64,000 nucleotides of DNA. Source: Cellulomonas sp. URHD0024. GTDB lineage: Bacteria; Actinomycetota; Actinomycetes; Actinomycetales; Cellulomonadaceae. Both the position numbers and the translations under genes were made by a program. Of the stretch, positions 47,848-55,175 are shown piece by piece (position 1 is the first letter of the stretch; each line of letters starts with the position of its first letter). The DNA is taken from the NCBI RefSeq assembly GCF_000426185.1, contig NZ_AUEW01000001.1, positions 248,001 through 312,000 of the forward strand, written 5' to 3'. A model generated the notes under the pieces. The model saw only the letters and a list, made by a program, of their open reading frames with translations, ran no database searches and was not told the DNA's origin.

Positions 47848-49221
47848 TCAGCTGCCGGCCGTCACGTTGTCGTAGGCGCGCTGGGCAGCGGACTGAGCAT
47901 CGGCGAGCGCTTCCTTGGTGGACTTGTCGCCGAGCAGTGCCGCGGTGACCGCGTTGTTGAGCTCGTTCTCCAGCTCCTGGCCCGCCGGCGAGGAGCCGAA
48001 CGTCCGGCCGTAGTCCAGCACGTCGTAGTACGTCGAGATCACCTGGTCGAAGCTCGCGTTCCCCGACGGGACGACCCACGTGGTGCGCAGGGCCTTGTCC
48101 GCCTCGGGCGAGCCGGTGAAGAGGCCGGTGTTGACCCCGCCGTCGGCCTTGCGCGTCGCTCCGCGAGCCTCGCCTGCGGCATCCCACGCCGCAGAGGACG
48201 TCAGGTCGATGGCCCAGGCGCACGCCGCTGCCGGGTTCTTGGCGGCGGTCGGGATGACGAAGGCCGACCCCGAGGCGACCGAGAACGGCTTGCCGTCCTT
48301 GCCGAGGAACGGCACCGCACCGAGCTGGACCTTGTCGAGGTACGGCGACAGGACGTTCGGGTACCACTGGGCGTCGACCTGGGCTCCCACCTGGTCGGCC
48401 ACGAACTGGTTGTTCTCGCCGAACGTGTCGAAGGCGTCCGTGAAGCTCTTGACCTTGGCGAAGCCGCCCTGGGCGTCGGTGATCTTCTTGAGCAGGTCGA
48501 TCCCGGCCTCGTTCGACGGGTCGTCGAGCGTCGGCTTGCCGTCCTTGTCCGTGAGGTGGCCACCGTTGGCCAGCACCCACAGCCCGGCCTGACCGGTGGC
48601 GACAGGGTCGAAGCCGAGGGTCGTCGGGACGCCGCCGCTCTCCTTGTACATCTTGGCGATCGCGGGGATCAGCACGTCCGGCTTCGACGTGTCGATCTGG
48701 TCGTCGGTGACCCCGGCAGCCTTCATCACGCGCTCGTTCAGGAGGATCGCGGGCGGCTGGTAGAACTGCGGCACCGCCCATACCTGGTCCTTGTACCGCA
48801 CGTCGTCGACGACGAACTTGTACCACCAGGTGTCCGCGTCGACGTCGTGTGCCTGGAAGCACTTGTCGAGCGGCATGATCAGGTTCTGCGCCGCGTACGT
48901 CGTGACGTACCGACGATCCATCTGCACGACGTCCGGCACGTCGCCGCCGGCGAGGCGCGTCGTGAACTTCTGGGCGTCGAACGCCGTCTGGTCGAGCTTG
49001 ACGTCGACGTCACCGAGCTGCTTGGCGGCGTAGTCCAGCCGCGACGTACCAACCTCGTCGGGGTTGTCGAACGCCCAGCCGTTCAGGGTGCCGGTCGGCG
49101 TACCCGTGAAGTCGGCGGCGGCCGTGCTGCCTGCCGAGCTCCCACCGCTGCTGCATGCGGCCATCGCCAGTGCCGCGGCCGGCACGAGCAGCACAGCGAT
49201 GCGTCGGTTCCTCCTCATCAC
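47848..49221 (-). CDS. ABC sugar-transporter substrate-binding lipoprotein
   Basis: Extracytoplasmic solute-binding protein (family 1, carbohydrate) of 457 aa. The lipobox is LAMAAC with Cys about residue 23, followed by a Gly/Ser spacer. Seen are FTTRLAGGDVPDVVQMDRRY, VWAVPQFYQPPAILLNERVM and GSAFVIPTAAKNPAAACAWA, typical of type 1 binding proteins. The start is an ATG pair (49221, 49218) with AAGGAG upstream. It lies 168 bp downstream of the alpha-mannosidase. Its likely partners are the two permeases at 58997-60888; no ATPase gene is in the window. Confidence 0.92.
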   Translation of the reverse strand: MMRRNRRIAVLLVPAAALAMAACSSGGSSAGSTAAADFTGTPTGTLNGWAFDNPDEVGTSRLDYAAKQLGDVDVKLDQTAFDAQKFTTRLAGGDVPDVVQMDRRYVTTYAAQNLIMPLDKCFQAHDVDADTWWYKFVVDDVRYKDQVWAVPQFYQPPAILLNERVMKAAGVTDDQIDTSKPDVLIPAIAKMYKESGGVPTTLGFDPVATGQAGLWVLANGGHLTDKDGKPTLDDPSNEAGIDLLKKITDAQGGFAKVKSFTDAFDTFGENNQFVADQVGAQVDAQWYPNVLSPYLDKVQLGAVPFLGKDGKPFSVASGSAFVIPTAAKNPAAACAWAIDLTSSAAWDAAGEARGATRKADGGVNTGLFTGSPEADKALRTTWVVPSGNASFDQVISTYYDVLDYGRTFGSSPAGQELENELNNAVTAALLGDKSTKEALADAQSAAQRAYDNVTAGS

Positions 49222-49388
49222 GACTCCTTCGCCCCGGAGCCGGCGACAGCGCCGGTCGGGATCGTCCCGGTCCTGAGGACCGAAGGCCGCGCCCCGTCTC
49301 GACGCCGTCGCGCACGGGGATTCACCCGGTGCGCCCTCCCAGGGTCGGTCCCGATCGTCCGAGCCGCATCCCGAGCCGGTGTCCCGGG

Positions 49389-52025
49389 TCAGGGGGACAG
49401 GGGCCGCTCCACCAGGTCGAGCTCGACGACCGGTTCCTCGCTCCCGGCCGGGATGGTGAACGTGCGCAGCTGGAACGGCCCGAAGGGCGACTCGACACGG
49501 CGGCCGAGCAGCCGGAGGTCGAGGACGCCCGTGGCGGCCCGCCCGAGCGTCTCGACGGCGCGGACCACGAGGTCGGCGCCGCCGGGGCCACCCGTCGGGT
49601 CCTCGCTGCCCTTGACGGCCGTGATCATCACTGCGCCACCGCCGTCGGAGGCGAAGGACCGGCTCGGCGGCAGCGGCCCGTCGTGCGCCGACTCGAGCAT
49701 CGCCCGCGGTGGCATCCCGAGCTCCTGGGCACGACGGGTCGGATCTGCCGCGTGGAGATCACCGGCGTGGGGGAGCAGGACGTAGGTGAAGCGTTGGACC
49801 CCCTGGTCCTGGAAGGCGTAGTCGCCGTCCGGGTCGAGGAGGTAGGGGTCGTGCCAGGCGTACACGGGGCTGCGGACGGCCGTGATCCCGATGCTCGGCT
49901 GCGTCCCGCCCGAGATGTCGTAGCCGTGCTTGTTCGTCACCAGGACGGTGAGACCGGCCGGCCTGCCCGCCACGGAACCGGTGAGGTCGACCCACCCCTG
50001 ACCCGGCTCCTCTGCGCCGTCGACAGGTCGCTGGATCGTCGCGAACGGGATCTCGTAGGTGGCGCGGGGATCGTCGAGCGAGGTGGGCACCCTGACCTTG
50101 AGGAGGTGCGCCTCCTCGTGCCAGTCGAGCGTGACGTCCACGCGCAGGCTGCCGGAGTCGTGGTCGAGGACCAGGTCCTCCGTCATCGTCGACGCTCCCC
50201 ACGCCCGCTGCACCCGCACCCGGGCACGTAGCGGTCCGAGCTCCCGAACGGCGACGTCGCGCACGTCCATCGGCGACCCCGGCCACGCGTAGGACACGAC
50301 CCGGTGCCCCCAGGTATCGGTCGGGTCCGCGCACACCTGCGTGTGCGTGCCGCCGTCGACACCCGCCATGACGTCCAGTCCGGTCCGCTTGTCGAGGTAC
50401 GAGCACAGCCACCCCGTGCGAGGGTCCAGCTCGATGCGGACGAGGTCGTTCTCGAGCAGGGTCGGGGAGGCCACCAGAGAGGTCCGCGGGCTCGGGCCGC
50501 CGTTCGCGCCGCGGACGCGGTAGAGGCGGTAGCCCAGCGCGGGCAGGTCGGCGCGGAACACCAACGACGTGCGCCCGGACGCGGCCGCTGCCGCACGCGA
50601 CTGCGTCGGCTGCCAGCGGACGGCGTCACCCAGCTCGTCGACCACGTCGGCCGGAGCGACTCCCAGGTGCAGCCCGATGTCGCAGGAGACCGGCCACGTG
50701 TGCGGGTTGAACACGAGGACCGGTTGCGAGCCCGGCTCGAACGGCACGTCGACCTGCCGGGCGATCGTGCCGTGCGCCCGGGCGGTCAGGTGCTTCGCGG
50801 TCGTGACGGCCGCGCCGAGCTGGTCGCGGGCGTCGTCGAAGGCGCCCTCGATCGCCGTGCCGGGCAGGATGTCGTGGAACTGGTTGAACAGCACGTGCTT
50901 CCACGCGCCCTCCAGCTCCTCGCGCGGGTATGGGAGGCCGTCGGTCGCGGCCGTCACGGCAGCCCACCGTTCGGCGACCAGCAGCGCGCGCTGGGCGCGG
51001 TACTGCCACGCCTTGATGCCGGAGTGCGCCGAGTAGCACCCGGGCGCGTGGTGCTGCAGGTCACCGGATCGGGCAGCGATGCCGTCGCCCGCGACGGCGT
51101 TGTCGAAGAACTCCCGAGGTCCCGCCATGCGCAGGCGACCGAACGACCCCATCCGGTCGTAGCGGTGGATGGACTCGATGTTCGCCTGTGTCGGACCGCC
51201 CCCGTGGTTGCCCACGCCGTAGAGCACCATGACCTCGCTCAGGTCCGGGTCGAGCGCGGCGAGCGCCTTGTCCACCTGGCCGTCCACCGGTCCGGCGCCC
51301 GTCGAGTACTCGTGGGGCACGCGGTACGCGAGGACGGAGCTGCCGTCGGGTGCCTGCCAGCGCAGGAGCGTGCGGTGGAAGTCGCTCTCGTGCGGACCCG
51401 GCCGCAGGTACAGGTACGAGTCGATGCCCTGCCCCCGCAGGATCGTCGGCAGGACCGCGCTGTGCCCGAAGGGGTCGAGGTTCACGCCGACCGTGGCGGA
51501 GCGCCCGAACCGGGACAGCAGGAAGCGTTGCCCGTACAGCCCCTGCCGGACGAAGCTCTCGCCCAGCGGCATGTTGCAGTCGGGCTCCACCCACCAACCG
51601 CCGACGTTGACCCACCGGCCCTCGGACTCACGTCGGCGGATCTGCTCGAACAGCTCCGGGTCCGACTCCTCCACCCAGGCCAGCAGGACCATCTGGTCGC
51701 AGGTGAACACGAAGTCGTCGTACTCGCCCATCCGCGCGATCACCGACGCGAACGTCGCCCGCGCCTCCTGGTAGCCCTCCTGCCACGGCCACAGCCACAC
51801 CGGGTCGATGTGAGCGTTCCCGATCATGTGGACGAGCCGCGGCGGCGTCGCGGCGGGGGGACTCCCCGAGCCTGCGGGTTGCTCGCCCGCCGGCGCATTC
51901 GACATCGGCCCTGCCCGACCGGCGCGCGACGTGGGAGGCACCCGACGCACCGGCTCGGGCACCGTGTCGTTCGGGTCCCGCTCAGGCACGGGCCGACCGG
52001 TGGAGGTCTCGCCGTTGCTCGCCAT
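49389..52025 (-). CDS. GH38 alpha-mannosidase
   Basis: Cytoplasmic glycoside hydrolase family 38 enzyme, 878 aa. The zinc site HID is at about residues 71-73 (GNAHIDPVWLWPW). The nucleophile Asp is near 183 in VNLDPFGHSAVLP. A helical domain (ELEGAWKHVLFNQFHDILPG) and large beta domains follow, with LPALGYRLYRV and LENDLVRIELDPRTGWLCSY. The first 60 residues are Pro/Gly-rich and probably disordered; an ATG at 51905 is an alternative start, but a -10-like CAGGGT 7 nt before 52025 favours the longer form. The absence of a signal peptide implies imported mannosides. Close neighbours fit a sugar-use locus. Confidence 0.93.
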   Translation of the reverse strand: MASNGETSTGRPVPERDPNDTVPEPVRRVPPTSRAGRAGPMSNAPAGEQPAGSGSPPAATPPRLVHMIGNAHIDPVWLWPWQEGYQEARATFASVIARMGEYDDFVFTCDQMVLLAWVEESDPELFEQIRRRESEGRWVNVGGWWVEPDCNMPLGESFVRQGLYGQRFLLSRFGRSATVGVNLDPFGHSAVLPTILRGQGIDSYLYLRPGPHESDFHRTLLRWQAPDGSSVLAYRVPHEYSTGAGPVDGQVDKALAALDPDLSEVMVLYGVGNHGGGPTQANIESIHRYDRMGSFGRLRMAGPREFFDNAVAGDGIAARSGDLQHHAPGCYSAHSGIKAWQYRAQRALLVAERWAAVTAATDGLPYPREELEGAWKHVLFNQFHDILPGTAIEGAFDDARDQLGAAVTTAKHLTARAHGTIARQVDVPFEPGSQPVLVFNPHTWPVSCDIGLHLGVAPADVVDELGDAVRWQPTQSRAAAAASGRTSLVFRADLPALGYRLYRVRGANGGPSPRTSLVASPTLLENDLVRIELDPRTGWLCSYLDKRTGLDVMAGVDGGTHTQVCADPTDTWGHRVVSYAWPGSPMDVRDVAVRELGPLRARVRVQRAWGASTMTEDLVLDHDSGSLRVDVTLDWHEEAHLLKVRVPTSLDDPRATYEIPFATIQRPVDGAEEPGQGWVDLTGSVAGRPAGLTVLVTNKHGYDISGGTQPSIGITAVRSPVYAWHDPYLLDPDGDYAFQDQGVQRFTYVLLPHAGDLHAADPTRRAQELGMPPRAMLESAHDGPLPPSRSFASDGGGAVMITAVKGSEDPTGGPGGADLVVRAVETLGRAATGVLDLRLLGRRVESPFGPFQLRTFTIPAGSEEPVVELDLVERPLSP

Positions 52026-52032
52026 GGGTCGT

Positions 52033-52038
52033 ACCCTG
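52033..52038 (-). promoter_or_regulatory. -10-like hexamer for alpha-mannosidase gene
   Basis: CAGGGT on the minus strand ends 7 nt before the ATG at 52025. A weak GTTTCT lies 17 bp further up. There is no ribosome-binding site, so the transcript may be leaderless. Confidence 0.4.
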
Positions 52039-52096
52039 CGAGAGCCGGCACCGCGAGAAACGACGGCGCACGGACCAGCACGCTCCGGAGCTCCAC

Positions 52097-52345
52097 ATGG
52101 ACGTGACCATCCAGCTGGGTGCGGACGGTGAACCGCCGGTCGTCGTCGCGCGCGGCGTCCTCGACGTCCACACCGCCCCCGACTTCCGCGAGGCGGTGCT
52201 CCCGCTGCTGGCCGTGGCCGGCGCGGGTTCGGTCCTCGACACCTCCGCCCTGCACGTCGCGGACCCCGCCGGGGACGCGACCCTGCAGTGGTTGGTGAGG
52301 CACAGCCAGGAGTTCGGTGGCGCGGGGAGCCCGACGACCTCCTGA
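52097..52345 (+). CDS. Small STAS-like protein
   Basis: Protein of 82 aa that resembles an anti-sigma-factor antagonist (STAS) domain. An early strand pair VTIQLGADGEPPVVVARGVL is followed by DVHTAPDFREAVLPLLAV and LDTSALHVADPAGDATLQWL. The Asp-Thr-Ser of LDTSALH sits where the phosphorylated Ser/Thr of SpoIIAA-type proteins lies. It is shorter than the usual 100-110 aa and ends in a polar tail. It is encoded between the divergent mannosidase and aldolase genes. No kinase or sigma partner is next to it. Assignment is tentative. Confidence 0.5.
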   Translation: MDVTIQLGADGEPPVVVARGVLDVHTAPDFREAVLPLLAVAGAGSVLDTSALHVADPAGDATLQWLVRHSQEFGGAGSPTTS

Positions 52346-52381
52346 GTCAACGCCTGCACCCGATGCACCGCTCCATGAAAT

Positions 52382-52441
52382 GAAGCGGTTCCCAGGTCTG
52401 TCAACGTGCACTTGACCCGCCGGAGAAGCGCTTCGCAGGAT
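52382..52441 (+). promoter_or_regulatory. Promoter with paired LacI-type operators
   Basis: TTGACC (52412-52417) and CAGGAT (52436-52441), 18 bp apart, form a likely promoter 30 bp before the aldolase ATG. The perfect palindrome GAAGCGCTTC (52425-52434) lies in the spacer. A near copy, GAAGCGGTTC (52382-52391), lies 43 bp upstream centre to centre. Central-CG palindromes of this kind are bound by LacI-family repressors. No lacI gene is in the window. Confidence 0.55.
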
Positions 52442-52470
52442 GGGAAGGTGCCCGGCTCGACAGAGAACTC

Positions 52471-53367
52471 ATGAGCGCGACCCTCGATGCGATAGCCCGG
52501 CCGGCTGGTGGCTTCGCGATGGTGGCGATGGACCAGCGCGAGAGCTTGCGCACCATGTTCGATGCTGCGGGCTCGGTGTCCGTGCGTGCCGACGACAGCC
52601 GCCTGGTGGACTTCAAGGTCGCCGTCGCGCAGGTCCTCGGCCCCCTCGCCTCGGGCTTCCTCATCGATCGCGGCCCAGCGCTCCAGCGCATCCGGTCCTG
52701 TGTGCTGCCGTCGTCGACCGGCCTGCTCCTGGCGGCGGACAGCCTGGTGCAGGATGCCGGGGGACCGGTCGAGGAGACCGGACTGGACCACGTCGTGCTC
52801 GCGGACGGTTTCGACCTGCGCGGTGTGGCCGCACTCAAGCTCCTGCTGATCTGGAGACGTGACGAGCGGCGCCACGAGCGCGTCGAGCTGGCCCGGCGCT
52901 TCGTCGACGAGGCGCGCCGACGCGGTGTGCTGTCGGTCCTCGAACCGGTCGTGCGGGCCACGCCCGCAGAGGCCGGGAGCTGGGACCTGGACGACGCGAT
53001 CGTGGAGGCGGCGCAGGAGCTGTCGGTCCTGGGCGCCGACCTGTACAAGGCGCAGGTCCCGCGGGCCGGGCGCGGGCCGCTCCCGGCGCTCGTGGCGGCG
53101 TGCGAACGGCTCGGACGAGCCGTGCGCGGTCCGTGGGTGGTTCTCTCGCAAGGGGTCGACCCCGAGGACTTCGCGCAGGCCGTCGTCGCGGCCTGCCGGG
53201 GCGGCGCGAGCGGCTTCCTGGCGGGCCGTGCCCTGTGGAGCGACGTGGTCGGCACACCGGACGTCGAAGCCACCCTGCGGGCCGTGGCGGTCCCGCGGCT
53301 GCGCCGGTTGATCGAGGTCGTCGACGCCGAGGCGCAGCCGTGGAGCCAGGTGTGGGCGTCGTCCTGA
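52471..53367 (+). CDS. Class I aldolase, LacD/YihT-like
   Basis: Predicted class I aldolase of 298 aa. It opens with FAMVAMDQRESLRTMF and carries Lys193 in GADLYKAQVPRAGRG, placed like the Schiff-base Lys of LacD (tagatose-bisphosphate) and YihT (sulfofructose-phosphate) aldolases. An FLAGRALWSDVVG block near the C-terminus fits the phosphate-binding end of the barrel. The substrate is unknown; LacD, YihT and uncharacterised relatives are all possible. It is the first gene after the operator-bearing promoter and overlaps the next gene by 16 bp. Confidence 0.75.
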   Translation: MSATLDAIARPAGGFAMVAMDQRESLRTMFDAAGSVSVRADDSRLVDFKVAVAQVLGPLASGFLIDRGPALQRIRSCVLPSSTGLLLAADSLVQDAGGPVEETGLDHVVLADGFDLRGVAALKLLLIWRRDERRHERVELARRFVDEARRRGVLSVLEPVVRATPAEAGSWDLDDAIVEAAQELSVLGADLYKAQVPRAGRGPLPALVAACERLGRAVRGPWVVLSQGVDPEDFAQAVVAACRGGASGFLAGRALWSDVVGTPDVEATLRAVAVPRLRRLIEVVDAEAQPWSQVWASS

Positions 53368-55175
53368 CCGCGGACGGGACGCTCGTCGCCCGGGACTACC
53401 GGGTCGTCGTCCTGCCGACCCCGCCGCGCGCGGTGCTCGCCGACCGCCACGGTCGGATCTGGTCGCAGCTGAGCCTGCTCGCGTCGGTCGACCGGGTCGA
53501 CGAACCGGACGTGTCGGTGGCCGTCGGCGCGCCCGAGGTCCGGCAGGTCGCGGAAGACCAGCTCGAGGTCGTGCTGTCCAGCAGCAGCACCGCGTGGTCG
53601 TCCAGGACCGTCCGGCTGCTGTGTCGCGACGACCGCCTCGAGCTCACCGTGACGGTCCGCGGTTCGGGCGACCTGGGACGCGTCCGGCTGTTCGGAGGCT
53701 CGGCGCTGCTCGGTTCGGGGGCGACGGGCACCTTCCGCTCGTCGATCGAGCACCGGAGCGTCTTCGTGCCGACGCCGACCGAGCCCGTGCAGGTCGTCCG
53801 GCCGGCGACCAGCGCGGCCGCGCTCGGGGTCCTCGGGGACGGGTCGCCCGGGCGGGTCCACGCGGTGTTCTCCCCACCTCCGCTCTGCCTGGTGCTGGGA
53901 CGCGCCGCGGCGCCCGGACCGCTGGACGTCCCGGTCGGCGACTGGCTGTCCGTGGGTGTCGTCGCCCCCGTCGCGACCCTCGGGTTCACCGAGCTCACCT
54001 ACGAGCCGCTCGACGACGGCTTCCTGCTCGCCCTGGACTACGACGGCCACACGGCGGTGGACGGCCGGTTCGAGACGCCGGCCCTGGTGCTGCGCCCGGT
54101 CGGCGACCCGTGGGACGGGCTGCGCACCTACCGCGACGACCTCGTCGACGCCGGCTTCGCGCCGCAGGGCCCCCGCGGAGATCGCCCGGCGTGGTGGCGC
54201 GAGCCGATCTTCTGCGGCTGGGGCGCGCAGTGCGCCCGGGCGCCGCTGCCCGGCCCGACGCGGTTGCACCCCTCGCACCTGGCCGACCTGCCGCTGGCCC
54301 CCACGGGCACACCGAACGCGACGGACCTCTCGCGCGCCGACGTGTACGACGAGCTGCTCGACCACCTGGCCGCGCACGGCGTCGAACCCGGCACGATCGT
54401 GGTGGACGACAGGTGGCAGAAGGCCTACGGCACCGCGGAGCCGGACGACGAGCGATGGCCGGACCTGCGGGGGTGGATCGCCAGGCGTCACGACGCCGGA
54501 CAGCGGGTGCTGCTCTGGTGGAAGGCCTGGGACCCCGCCGGCGTCCCGGCCGACGAGTGCCTGGTCGACCCCTCCGGTCGGCCGGTCGCGGTCGACGTGG
54601 GCAACCCGGACTACCTGGACCGCCTCGACCGTGTGGTGGCGTCCTTGGTGGGTGGGGCGGGTCTGGACGCGGACGGGCTGAAGATCGACTTCACGCAGCG
54701 GTCGCCCTCGGGCGCGGCCGTCCGCCGGCCGGGTGGCGGGGGACCGTGGGGTGTCGCCGCGTTGCACGTGCTGCTGCGCCGGGCGTACGTCGCGGCGAAG
54801 CGGGCCAAGCCCGACGCGCTCGTCGTGACGCACACGCCGCACCCGTCGTTCGGCGACGTGTGCGACATGGTCCGGCTCGACGACCTCCTGGAGAGCGATC
54901 CTCTCGGTGCGCGCGTCCCGGCGGCCGGGCAGGCGGCGGTCCGGGCCGCGACGGTGGCCGCGTGCCTCCCGACCCACCTGGTCGACACGGACCAGTGGCC
55001 CATGACGTCGCTCGCCGAGTGGCGCGAGTACGTCGTGCAGCAAGCGGCGTGGGGGGTGCCGGCGCTCTACTACGCCGAGCGCATCGACCGGTCGGGCGAA
55101 CCCCTCGAGCACGAGGACCTGGCCCTGGTGGCGTCCAGCTGGGCGACCTACCGAGCGCGCGACGGCGCCCGATGA
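53352..55175 (+). CDS. Unassigned TIM-barrel glycoside hydrolase (GH31/GH36-like)
   Basis: Protein of about 607 aa. Residues 1-260 look like a beta-sandwich. Residues 280-600 look like a barrel of the GH-D/GH31 kind: GTIVVDDRWQKAYGTAEPDD, RVLLWWKAWDPAGVP, and LDADGLKIDFTQRSP with candidate nucleophile Asp446. Then come VVTHTPHPSFGDVCDMVRLD with a candidate acid/base Asp510 or 511, and VDTDQWPMTSLAEW. No signal peptide is seen, so substrates would be cytoplasmic. The GTG at 53352 is a best guess. It overlaps its neighbours on both sides, so it is part of a coupled operon. I cannot name a CAZy family with confidence. Confidence 0.72.
   Translation: MGVVLTADGTLVARDYRVVVLPTPPRAVLADRHGRIWSQLSLLASVDRVDEPDVSVAVGAPEVRQVAEDQLEVVLSSSSTAWSSRTVRLLCRDDRLELTVTVRGSGDLGRVRLFGGSALLGSGATGTFRSSIEHRSVFVPTPTEPVQVVRPATSAAALGVLGDGSPGRVHAVFSPPPLCLVLGRAAAPGPLDVPVGDWLSVGVVAPVATLGFTELTYEPLDDGFLLALDYDGHTAVDGRFETPALVLRPVGDPWDGLRTYRDDLVDAGFAPQGPRGDRPAWWREPIFCGWGAQCARAPLPGPTRLHPSHLADLPLAPTGTPNATDLSRADVYDELLDHLAAHGVEPGTIVVDDRWQKAYGTAEPDDERWPDLRGWIARRHDAGQRVLLWWKAWDPAGVPADECLVDPSGRPVAVDVGNPDYLDRLDRVVASLVGGAGLDADGLKIDFTQRSPSGAAVRRPGGGGPWGVAALHVLLRRAYVAAKRAKPDALVVTHTPHPSFGDVCDMVRLDDLLESDPLGARVPAAGQAAVRAATVAACLPTHLVDTDQWPMTSLAEWREYVVQQAAWGVPALYYAERIDRSGEPLEHEDLALVASSWATYRARDGAR

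Noticed and set aside
52471..55175. Complete sulfoquinovose (sulfo-EMP) pathway
   Set aside because: The aldolase and barrel glycosidase are compatible, but no isomerase, kinase or sulfolactaldehyde dehydrogenase/reductase is present, and the glycosidase lacks features I could tie to sulfoquinovosidase. Kept only as one possibility.
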